NCBI GenBank assembly: GCA_964577195.1
Contig: CAZNYF010000130.1
Span: 1 to 8,028, forward strand
Direction of reading: 5' to 3'
Length of the DNA stretch: 8,028 nucleotides
Source of the DNA: HyVt-560 sp964577195
Lineage (GTDB): Bacteria; Pseudomonadota; Gammaproteobacteria; UWMA-0217
How positions within the stretch are numbered: the stretch's first letter is position 1; every line of letters begins with the position of its first letter. Shown here in pieces: positions 1 to 5,780 of this stretch. The notes beneath the pieces are model-generated. The model saw only the letters and a program-made list of their open reading frames with translations, was not told the DNA's origin and did not search any database. The translations under genes and the position numbers were made by a program.

Positions 1-34
1 CTACATTCCTCGCTATGATTTTCTTTCTTATTCT

Positions 35-2233
35 TTGATTCAAAACCACCTTACAAAACGCTTGCTGCTGGTATTACTCACCCCGGCTTCAGTGACTCTG
101 GCAGAAACACCAGCCTGGGAATATTGTCCTCCATCGAGCACCCTCACCGGCAAGCTTAATCCCGCAGCAAATACGATTGACAATGGCGAGATAAAAGTCA
201 GCGCTGATTCCCTGGAAACACTGGATGACCGTACTATGCGCTTTAGTGGCTCAGTCAGCTTGCAGCAAGGTAACCAGTCGATCTCAGCCAATCAAATCAA
301 GATCTTCGATCAACCGCGCAGAATTGAAGCCACTGGTGCCATCGAAGCGATTACCGGAGACTTCCGCCTACAAGCTAAGTCAGCAGAACTTGATACTGAT
401 AATGAAAGCAGCCGTTTTTTAGACGTTAACTACGAATTTTCTCCGCGACACGCATACGGTTCAGCCCAGCGCATCACACAAAAAGGCAGAGTATTGTCAC
501 TCGATGACGCTAGTTATAGCACCTGCCTGCCCGATAAACGTGATTGGGAATTCACTGCTGGACACATTAAGCTCGATCCTGGACTGGGGATTGGTTACGC
601 CACTAATGCGCTGTTTAAATTTAAATCAGTGCCTTTTATTTACTTACCTGCCATCACCTTTCCGATCAATAACAAGAGACGTAGTGGTGTACTGGTGCCC
701 TCGTTTAGAAACTCTGACGAGACCGGAACAGAAGTTATTACACCTTTTTATTGGAACATTTCTCCCGCACAAGACCTGCTGGTTACTCCCAGATTTATGT
801 CCAAGCGGGGTGCGATGCTACAAAACAAGTATCGTTATTTGGGAGATAAATTTGCCGGTAAGGTTCGTCTGGATTATCTCAACGAAGACAATCTCTTCAA
901 TCAAGACCGGTATTTTTATGCGCTAGAACACAAGCATCAGCTAGCGCGAAGATGGCGCATTGACCTTAAAGGCAGTGTCATTTCAGACAATGACTATTTT
1001 TCAGATTTTTCTGGCGGACTCACCGCTGCGGCAACCACACACCTGGAACGAAAAGCCGAGATAATTTTTGCTTCGCGGCATCTTAAGGGACTGCTGCGAG
1101 CTCAAGCTTTTCAGACTGTTGATGACAGTATCGCCCTGGATGACCGTCCCTACCAACGCCTCCCTCAAATCAGCCTGGAAGGATTAGCACCGCTCAACCA
1201 TGAATACGCAACGCTCTCAATGAATGCCGATTTCACACGATTTATCCATACCAGCCTTCCCGATGCAAACCGCCTGAATCTAGCACCAACCCTCAATTTC
1301 TCCTGGATTACGCCAGGTGCGTATGTCAAACCCGCATTAAGCTGGCATATCACCCGCTACGATTTTGACCAGCAACAAAACGACTTACCCAGCTCACTCA
1401 CCCGTGATATCCCTATTGCCAGTGTTGATAGTGGGTTGTTTTTTGAGCGTACTACTCAAGGCGGTGACATTCACACTCTGGAACCACGTCTCTATTACCT
1501 GAATGCCCCATTTCGCCAACAAGACGATATTCCTGTATTTGACTCTGACGAACCGGCCTTCATTTTCTCTTCACTGTTTCGCACCAATCGTTTTAGTGGT
1601 CTTGATCGCATCGGTGATGCCAACCAAATGACCCTCGCGCTCTCAAGCCGCGTACTCAAAAAAGCCGATGGCCACCAAAAATTCTCTGCCAGCATCGGTC
1701 AGATTTACTACTTTGATCAACAGCGCGTTACCCTGCCTGGCGAGACTCAAAATACCAAAAACCGTTCGGATCTGGCCGCTGAACTCGCCTTCAAACCCGA
1801 TGCGAAATGGAGTATGCGCGGCAGTCTGATCAGCGATAACAAACTCGATTCAGCACGGGTGGCAACAGCCAGAGTTCGCTATCACAATGGCAGCAATAAA
1901 ATATTCAATCTTGAACATCGCTTTCACCGCGATGACGATATTGATCAAACCAACCTGTCTACGGTGTGGCCAATCAACCGCAACTGGCGTTTCTTAGGTC
2001 GCTGGTTATATTCCCATGAATCCAGAGATGATCTTGAGGTGCTAACCGGTCTGGAATACGAGTCTTGCTGCTGGAAAGCTCGGCTACTCAATCGTCGCTA
2101 TGTAATTAACGACGAAGGCGAATATAATGACAGCATCTACGTACAATTAGTGCTCAAGGGATTAGCCTCTCTAGGCACTGGCAATTCAGTTCTGGAAACA
2201 AGTATTCCGGGATACGTGTTAAACAATGACTAG
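35..2233 (+). CDS. lptD: LPS-assembly protein LptD (outer-membrane LPS translocon barrel)
   Basis: LptD forms the outer-membrane barrel of the Lpt machine, with the lipoprotein LptE as its plug, and inserts lipopolysaccharide into the outer leaflet. The 732-residue product has a signal peptide (about residues 1-23, cleavage after TLA), an N-terminal OstA/LptA-like jellyroll (roughly residues 45-190) and a long C-terminal barrel. All four cysteines of the LptD disulfide network are visible: Cys31, Cys164 and the adjacent pair Cys678-Cys679 (ESCCW), so the oxidative maturation pathway should apply. Length is slightly below that of E. coli LptD (784). The start is uncertain: position 35 is a TTG without a clear Shine-Dalgarno, the frame stays open to the left edge of the window (11 more codons), and the ATG at 15 is out of frame and stops at 36-38. 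The TTG fits the signal peptide best. The TAG stop lies in a CTAG that directly abuts an assembly gap; surA follows on the same strand. Confidence 0.96.
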   Translation: MIQNHLTKRLLLVLLTPASVTLAETPAWEYCPPSSTLTGKLNPAANTIDNGEIKVSADSLETLDDRTMRFSGSVSLQQGNQSISANQIKIFDQPRRIEATGAIEAITGDFRLQAKSAELDTDNESSRFLDVNYEFSPRHAYGSAQRITQKGRVLSLDDASYSTCLPDKRDWEFTAGHIKLDPGLGIGYATNALFKFKSVPFIYLPAITFPINNKRRSGVLVPSFRNSDETGTEVITPFYWNISPAQDLLVTPRFMSKRGAMLQNKYRYLGDKFAGKVRLDYLNEDNLFNQDRYFYALEHKHQLARRWRIDLKGSVISDNDYFSDFSGGLTAAATTHLERKAEIIFASRHLKGLLRAQAFQTVDDSIALDDRPYQRLPQISLEGLAPLNHEYATLSMNADFTRFIHTSLPDANRLNLAPTLNFSWITPGAYVKPALSWHITRYDFDQQQNDLPSSLTRDIPIASVDSGLFFERTTQGGDIHTLEPRLYYLNAPFRQQDDIPVFDSDEPAFIFSSLFRTNRFSGLDRIGDANQMTLALSSRVLKKADGHQKFSASIGQIYYFDQQRVTLPGETQNTKNRSDLAAELAFKPDAKWSMRGSLISDNKLDSARVATARVRYHNGSNKIFNLEHRFHRDDDIDQTNLSTVWPINRNWRFLGRWLYSHESRDDLEVLTGLEYESCCWKARLLNRRYVINDEGEYNDSIYVQLVLKGLASLGTGNSVLETSIPGYVLNND

Positions 2234-2333
2234 NNNNNNNNNNNNNNNNNNNNNNNNNNNNNNNNNNNNNNNNNNNNNNNNNNNNNNNNNNNNNNNNNNN
2301 NNNNNNNNNNNNNNNNNNNNNNNNNNNNNNNNN
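2234..2333. other. Assembly gap of 100 N between lptD and surA
   Basis: Exactly 100 N, the conventional placeholder for a gap of unknown size. It begins on the base after the lptD stop codon and ends inside surA, so it hides the surA ribosome-binding site, start codon and signal peptide. Unlike the second gap in the window, its flanks are not duplicates of each other, so real sequence is missing here. Confidence 0.99.
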
Positions 2334-2334
2334 C

Positions 2335-3567
2335 CAGGCTGAAACCCAATGGCTGGATAGCATTGTTGCTGTGGCTGGGAATCAGGCCATCACCCAAACC
2401 GAGCTGGACCGGGAACATCGCATGGTCGAGCATCAGCTGCGTTCACGCAAAACCCAGGTGCCTCCAAAATCTGCACTGGATCGGCAGGTGATGGAAAGAC
2501 TCATTGTGAAGAAACTGCAACTGCAAGCGGCAACGCGAGTTGGCATTCGTATTGATGATGAAACACTGGAACGTGCAGTGGCTAAAATTGCGGATGAAAA
2601 TGGCATGGGAATGTCAGACTTTCGCCGTGCCATACGCGATGAAGGTCTTGGTTTTTCCGAATTTCGAAACAATATTCGTGATGAACTCACCATCAGTTCA
2701 TTGCGTGAAAGGCAAATCCAGAAACGTGTCAATATTACCGAACAAGAAATTGATGACTTGATTGAAGCCAATGTCGGCGCAACCGCCAATACCGAATATT
2801 TACTCTCTCACATCCTTATTTCCATCCCGGGTGCGGCCAGTCCCGAGCAAATTGAAAAAGCCAAAGCAGAAGTTAACAAAATCCGCGAGCGCGGGCTGGA
2901 AGGTGCAGACTTTAGCCAACTTGCAATCACCCATTCTGACGGACAAAAGGCACTCGAAGGTGGCAATCTAGGCTGGAGAAAAACTGCAGAATTACCTTCT
3001 ATTTTCTCTGCCGAAGTAAAAAAATTGAAAACCGGTGAAATTTCCAACCCAATCCGTAGTCCCAGTGGTTTTCACCTGGTCAAATTAAACGATAGCAAAG
3101 GTGGCTCTAGTGGCCCTCAAACCACCGAATCCAAAGCACGGCACATCTTAGTCAAAGGTGACGATGCGAAGAAAACACTCACACGTCTACGCGCAAAAAT
3201 AGATGCCGGTGAAGATTTTGCCACGCTGGCAAAGCAGCATTCCGCGGATGCCGGTAGCGGTAAGCAAGGTGGCGATCTGGGCTGGACCTTTCCAGGCACC
3301 TTTGTACCAGAATTTGAAGCCACCCTGGAGCAGCTGAAAGTGGGTGAAATCAGTCAGCCATTTGCCAGTCAATTTGGGTGGCACATTATTGAGCTCATGG
3401 ATCAACGCACCGCCACTGTACCCCAGAAAATTCTCCGTCAGCGTGCCAAACAATTGCTCTCGCAGCAAAAACAGGAAGAAGAACTACAACTCTGGCTGCG
3501 CCGCCTGCGTGATGAAGCCTTTGTAGAATATCGACTGCCAGGCATGGATCCAGCAGACGAAAGCTAG
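2335..3567 (+). CDS. surA: Periplasmic chaperone / peptidyl-prolyl isomerase SurA, 5' end missing in gap
   Basis: SurA escorts unfolded outer-membrane proteins, LptD among them, across the periplasm to the BAM complex. The reading frame is open straight out of the gap (first visible residues QAETQWLDSIVAVAGNQ), matching the start of mature SurA, so the signal peptide and start lie in the gap; the GTG at 2371 is internal to the conserved N-domain and is not the true start. About 410 codons are visible, close to a complete mature SurA (408 in E. coli). Order: SurA_N helical chaperone domain (about 2335-2790), first parvulin PPIC domain (about 2794-3093, beginning EYLLSHILI), second PPIC domain (about 3127-3408, ESKARHILV to WHIIELMDQR), then the C-terminal helix that packs back on the N-domain (about 3418-3540). 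The stop is TAG at 3565-3567, formed jointly by the TA target and the first G of the inserted repeat element. It is operon-like with lptD. Confidence 0.96.
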   Translation, partial: QAETQWLDSIVAVAGNQAITQTELDREHRMVEHQLRSRKTQVPPKSALDRQVMERLIVKKLQLQAATRVGIRIDDETLERAVAKIADENGMGMSDFRRAIRDEGLGFSEFRNNIRDELTISSLRERQIQKRVNITEQEIDDLIEANVGATANTEYLLSHILISIPGAASPEQIEKAKAEVNKIRERGLEGADFSQLAITHSDGQKALEGGNLGWRKTAELPSIFSAEVKKLKTGEISNPIRSPSGFHLVKLNDSKGGSSGPQTTESKARHILVKGDDAKKTLTRLRAKIDAGEDFATLAKQHSADAGSGKQGGDLGWTFPGTFVPEFEATLEQLKVGEISQPFASQFGWHIIELMDQRTATVPQKILRQRAKQLLSQQKQEEELQLWLRRLRDEAFVEYRLPGMDPADES

Positions 3568-3597
3568 TACTCCAACAAGTTTATATTGATGGGTGAG
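3567..3597 (+). repeat. Left terminal inverted repeat of MITE copy 1
   Basis: Begins GTACTCCAACAAG and ends ATTGATGGGTGAG. It matches the reverse complement of 3943-3973 at 28 of 31 positions and the end of copy 2 (7907-7937) at 28 of 31. Its first G completes the surA stop codon. Read outward on the minus strand it contains TATAAA at 3580-3585, antisense to surA. Confidence 0.85.
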
Positions 3598-3765
3598 CGC
3601 AACCCAACGTGTTCAGAACAAGGCATTGCTGCGAAGCCATAGTTGTTCCATATCAAGCAGCAATAACGCAGTGCTGGACGCGTTGGTTTGCGCCCTTCGG
3701 GTTTTGCGCATGGATGCGCTTATGTCACGAATGCAGGAGCATAAGAGTGTGAGCCTTCAAGCGGT

Positions 3766-3813
3766 GACCTCCAGGGATGGAGGGTATGCTGAAAATGCAG
3801 GAGCACAATCAGT
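3766..3813 (+). repeat. 48-bp nested unit A inside MITE copy 1
   Basis: When copy 1 is aligned with copy 2, the sequence TTCAAGCGGT is followed directly by CATCTGCGGC in copy 2, but 48 extra bases separate them in copy 1 (boundary ambiguous by 2 bp). The extra segment contains GGATG followed, 19 bases on, by AATGCAGGAGCA. The same arrangement recurs at 3714-3743 (spacing 18) and, inverted, in the second 48-bp segment. Confidence 0.7.
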
Positions 3814-3850
3814 CATCTGCGGCTTAATTTTTAATCGCCAGAGAACCACT

Positions 3851-3898
3851 CGGGAATTGCTCCTGCATTCCTCTACTACAATACATCCATGTATCTAT
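3851..3898 (-). repeat. 48-bp nested unit B inside MITE copy 1 (inverted relative to unit A)
   Basis: Absent from copy 2, where AACCACT continues directly into ATGACTCA. On the minus strand it reads GGATG, then after the same 19-base offset as unit A, AATGCAGGAGCA. Equal length (48 bp) and the shared core make this a second copy of the same short mobile or indel unit, inserted in the opposite orientation. Confidence 0.7.
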
Positions 3899-3931
3899 AT
3901 GACTCAAAAAAATAAAACCACATCTAACCGC

Positions 3932-3970
3932 TTGATGACTCACTCACCCATCAATACAAGCTTGATGGAG
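3932..3970 (+). promoter_or_regulatory. Outward promoter-like end and Shine-Dalgarno of MITE copy 1, facing pdxA
   Basis: TTGATG (3932-3937), 17-base spacer, TACAAG (3955-3960): correct geometry, but the -10 is degenerate, matching the consensus at 4 of 6. The GGAG at 3967-3970 lies 5 bases before the pdxA GTG and is the only plausible ribosome-binding site for that gene, so this part is well supported. The equivalent place in copy 2 has a perfect TATAAT, so here the promoter may be weakened or dead while the ribosome-binding site is retained. Confidence 0.5.
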
Positions 3971-3973
3971 TAC
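3943..3973 (-). repeat. Right terminal inverted repeat of MITE copy 1
   Basis: Mirror of 3567-3597, ending GGAGTAC before the TA at 3974-3975. The next base, G3976, is the first base of the pdxA start codon. The GGAG in this repeat serves as pdxA's ribosome-binding site. Confidence 0.85.
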
Positions 3974-3975
3974 TA

Positions 3976-4962
3976 GTGCTTGCATTTACCCCCGGAGAAC
4001 CGGCAGGTATAGGGCCTGACTTAACGATTTTACTGGCGGCTCAAGGCAAACTTGATCAGATCACGGCCATCGCTAATCCAGAGCTACTACTTGATCGCGC
4101 CAAAACACTCGGAATCGACCTTGAGCTAACAGAATTCCCCAATCAAGCAAGCTCCCCGCAAACCCTTAGCATTGTCCCGGTTTCCTTACCCAAGAAGGTC
4201 ATCACCGGGCAACTCGATACTGGCAACGCACAGTACGTCCTCGACACACTCGACCGCGCCACTCACGGCTGTCTGAGTGGAGAATTCTCCGCGCTGATAA
4301 CAGGGCCGATACACAAAGGTAATATCAACGCAGCAGGCATTCCATTTACCGGACATACCGAATACCTCGCCAATCTCTGCGATGACCCGCGCCCGGTGAT
4401 GATGCTGACCGCTGACTCTTTGCGGGTCGCTCTCGCCACGACTCACCTACCCTTAAAAGATGTTTCAGCCGCCATTACCGACGCTAATCTGGAAGAAGTA
4501 ATCACCATTTTGCACCGTGATCTGGTGCGACGCTTTAAAATTGCCGAGCCAGAGATTCTGGTCTGCGGTTTGAATCCACACGCAGGTGAGGATGGCTATT
4601 TGGGTATGGAAGAGATCGACACGATTATTCCAACTCTGGAACGTCTGCGCTTGAGAGGCATCAATTTAATCGGCCCACTACCAGCAGATACCTTGTTTAC
4701 CCCTCGGTATCTAAAACAGGCCGACGCGGTCTTAGCCATGTATCACGACCAAGGATTGCCGGTACTTAAATATGCTGGGTTTGGTCATGCCATCAACGTG
4801 ACACTCGGCTTGAAAATTATTAGAACGTCCGTTGATCACGGTACAGCACTGGACTTGGCTGGTACGAGAAATGTGCAAACTGGCAGCCTGATTGCTGCGA
4901 TTGATCTGGCAAAGAAATTGGTAGGAACAGCGGCGAGCGCCGCACCTACCAAAAGCGATTAA
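3976..4962 (+). CDS. pdxA: 4-hydroxythreonine-4-phosphate dehydrogenase PdxA
   Basis: PdxA oxidises 4-phosphohydroxy-L-threonine with NAD(P)+ to give, after decarboxylation, the aminoacetone phosphate that PdxJ uses to make pyridoxine 5'-phosphate; it is cytosolic. The 328-residue product starts with the family's TPGEPAGIGPDL. It keeps the substrate-binding GHTE (His127), and the three divalent-metal histidines are all present: His157 (ATTHLPL), His202 (NPHAGE) and His257 (YHDQG). All are offset by nine from E. coli PdxA, whose N-terminus is a little longer. The start is GTG at 3976; no in-frame ATG lies between it and the upstream stop at 3925-3927, and GGAG sits 5 bases ahead. The last 12 or so residues (VGTAASAAPTKSD) are encoded by a palindrome and look like an add-on. 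It is separated from surA only by the MITE; rsmA, the usual next gene, is absent. Confidence 0.98.
   Translation: MLAFTPGEPAGIGPDLTILLAAQGKLDQITAIANPELLLDRAKTLGIDLELTEFPNQASSPQTLSIVPVSLPKKVITGQLDTGNAQYVLDTLDRATHGCLSGEFSALITGPIHKGNINAAGIPFTGHTEYLANLCDDPRPVMMLTADSLRVALATTHLPLKDVSAAITDANLEEVITILHRDLVRRFKIAEPEILVCGLNPHAGEDGYLGMEEIDTIIPTLERLRLRGINLIGPLPADTLFTPRYLKQADAVLAMYHDQGLPVLKYAGFGHAINVTLGLKIIRTSVDHGTALDLAGTRNVQTGSLIAAIDLAKKLVGTAASAAPTKSD
4918..4952 (+). repeat. REP-like palindrome forming the 3' end of pdxA
   Basis: Outer arms TTGGTAGG (4918-4925) and CCTACCAA (4945-4952) enclose GCGGCG-AG-CGCCGC (4930-4943). The GC-rich core and GTAGG/CCTAC arms resemble bacterial REP sequences, which normally lie between genes. 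Here it is translated into the PdxA tail. It sits 32 bases from the end of a convergent gene, a common place for REPs to block read-through or protect 3' ends. No T-run follows, so it is not a standard intrinsic terminator. Confidence 0.6.
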
Positions 4963-4985
4963 AAGTCTGATTGGAGAAAGACTTT
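4962..4985. terminator. Weak stem-loop between convergent pdxA and the lipoprotein gene
   Basis: AAAGTCT (4962-4968) and AGACTTT (4979-4985) form a 7-bp, AT-rich stem with a 10-base loop that spans the 21-base gap between the two stop codons. It could work in either direction, but it has low GC and no long T-tract, so a terminator role is a guess. Confidence 0.25.
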
Positions 4986-5589
4986 AGAATCTTGGTCCCG
5001 CACTCTTTTGTGTTTCAAACTGCTTAAGTGCCATTTCAGACTGGGCTTTCGCCTCCTCTGCTGCTTTCAAAGCAGCTTCATTGTCTCCATCCGCTGCCGC
5101 TTGCTCAGCTTTTTTGATGACCTTATTGGTGTTAGCCCAGGCAGCGCCATCATTCTTGGCTTTTTTGTATAAGGCTTTGGCATCGTTCAATGTCGCATCG
5201 ACATCACCATTGGCTGAAGAAGTTGCCGCTCCGCCAACCGCTGCAGCTGAAGCAGCACCGGTGCCTACAACGGCAGCTGTTGTAGCCGCAGATCCTGCGC
5301 CTTTAACCGCATCCGCGGCACTAGAGGCAGCGCCTTTAGCAGTATCAACAACGCCATGAGCTGCGCCTTTAGCAGCATCAACCGCGCCATGGGCAGCATC
5401 TTTGGTTGCATCAACCGCTTTTCCGCCCAGATCTTTGGCACCGTCAACTGCAGCTGAGCCCATGCCTTTCGAGCCTTCAGCGACTTTACCGGCAGCATCT
5501 TTGCCCGCTTCAGCAACTTCCTTGGCTTTTTCACAGCCGGCTAAAACCAAAGCGATAGTACAGGTAGCAAGTAATAATTTTAGTTTCAT
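4984..5589 (-). CDS. Ala-rich lipoprotein with seven 11-residue repeats and a SoxK-like C-terminal domain
   Basis: Product of 201 residues. Residues 1-18 are a lipoprotein signal, and the lipobox LAGC makes Cys19 the acylated residue; Glu at +2 (not Asp) predicts delivery to the outer membrane. Residues 30-106 are seven tandem 11-mers, with Lys at 30, 41, 52, 63, 74, 85 and 96 (typical unit KDAAHGAVDAA), a pattern shared with LEA-type and synuclein-like amphipathic helices. A flexible Ala/Gly/Ser linker follows, then a charged two-helix domain (about 129-195, including WANTNKVIKKAEQAAADGD). This last part resembles, from memory, SoxXA-binding (SoxK-like) small proteins; the likeness is suggestive only and no sox genes are in view. 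The start ATG (5587-5589) has GAGAG six bases upstream. It is a single gene, convergent with pdxA and divergent from the ThiF-like gene. Function is unknown; it may bind membranes or protect the envelope under stress. Confidence 0.9.
   Translation of the reverse strand: MKLKLLLATCTIALVLAGCEKAKEVAEAGKDAAGKVAEGSKGMGSAAVDGAKDLGGKAVDATKDAAHGAVDAAKGAAHGVVDTAKGAASSAADAVKGAGSAATTAAVVGTGAASAAAVGGAATSSANGDVDATLNDAKALYKKAKNDGAAWANTNKVIKKAEQAAADGDNEAALKAAEEAKAQSEMALKQFETQKSAGPRF
5272..5502 (-). repeat. Seven 33-bp coding tandem repeats within the lipoprotein gene
   Basis: Seven consecutive 33-base units encode the 11-residue repeats that start at Lys30. Conservation is stronger at protein level (K, Ala pairs, V-D) than at DNA level, although neighbouring units share stretches such as GCAGCATCAACCGCGCCATG on the plus strand, suggesting expansion by unequal recombination. 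Confidence 0.85.
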
Positions 5590-5632
5590 CTTTTTCTCTC
5601 TATAGAATTGTGTGGTAATTTTGACCCCGTGA

Positions 5633-5661
5633 GTTTTACAATGAATAGTGATTTAGGTCAA
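5633..5661 (-). promoter_or_regulatory. Candidate promoter of the lipoprotein gene, overlapping an FNR-like palindrome
   Basis: On the minus strand, TTGACC (5656-5661), a 17-base spacer and TAAAAC (5633-5638) give a plausible sigma-70 promoter with a start near 5626 and a leader of about 37 bases. The -35 overlaps TTGAC-CTAA-ATCAC (5648-5661), which matches the FNR/Anr half-sites TTGAT-N4-ATCAA at 8 of 10 positions. If real, a protein bound there would sit near -28, a repressing position. Both calls are by eye. Confidence 0.4.
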
Positions 5662-5675
5662 ACTTTCTAATCTTC

Positions 5676-5762
5676 AACCTAGAAAAATCGGTTGGGCGCG
5701 GAAAAGACGCGCAAGCCATTGGATTGCGCGGACTTCCGCGATCCAACTGATTTTTCTAGGTT
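5676..5762. repeat. 87-nt three-tier nested palindrome upstream of the ThiF-like gene
   Basis: The outer arms 5676-5695 and 5743-5762 are complementary over 20 positions with a single G-T pair. Inside them CGCGGAA (5697-5703) pairs with TTCCGCG (5734-5740), and inside that CGCGCAA (5708-5714) pairs with TTGCGCG (5724-5730) around a 9-base loop. The outer arms each contain CTAG. The right arm ends 18 bases before the ATG at 5781. It could be a palindromic mobile element, a cruciform, or a structured leader RNA. No promoter or T-run outside the stem was recognised. Confidence 0.8.
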
Positions 5763-5780
5763 CAATTACCCCACCGATTT

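Larger units (their letters stand above)
3567..3973. mobile_element. MITE-like element (IS630/Tc1-type), copy 1, 407 bp, between surA and pdxA
   Basis: This fills the 408-base space between surA and pdxA. Its ends are inverted repeats: 3567-3597 pairs with 3943-3973 with 3 mismatches in 31. Each end is flanked by TA inside a CTAG (3564-3567 and 3973-3976), which is the target preference and TA duplication known for IS630-family transposases. No transposase is encoded, so this would be a non-autonomous element. A second copy in the opposite orientation lies at 7907-8028. Inside are several inverted repeats: 3601-3612 with 3678-3689, 3625-3632 with 3657-3664, and TCAAGCGGT (3757-3765) with ACCGCTTGA (3927-3935). 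Two 48-bp segments absent from the other copy are also present. The frame GTG 3593 to TAG 3976 (127 codons) runs through repeats and is probably not a gene. The family assignment is inferred from end structure only. Confidence 0.8.

Noticed and set aside
2371..2373. GTG as the start codon of surA
   Set aside because: In-frame conserved SurA sequence continues upstream into the gap, and a start here would remove the signal peptide required for a periplasmic protein.
3857..3882. TTGCTC...TACAAT as a promoter inside the MITE
   Set aside because: The -10 matches well but the spacer is only 14 bases, too short for sigma-70, and no good -35 exists at 16-18 bases.
3567..3973. CRISPR array or riboswitch in the surA-pdxA spacer
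   Set aside because: Repeats are few, in mixed orientation and not regularly spaced, and no known aptamer pattern was recognised; the inverted ends and TA flanks explain the region better.
3593..3976. A 127-codon frame starting with GTG through the surA-pdxA spacer
   Set aside because: It lies wholly inside the MITE and its nested repeats, has no Shine-Dalgarno of its own, would be shifted or altered in copy 2, and has composition (Ser/Arg/Leu/Cys-rich) typical of translated repeats.
5748..5756. T-run at 5751-5755 as an intrinsic terminator tail of the nested palindrome
   Set aside because: The T-run is part of the outer stem arm and is about 10 bases from the inner GC-rich stem, so it does not have terminator geometry.
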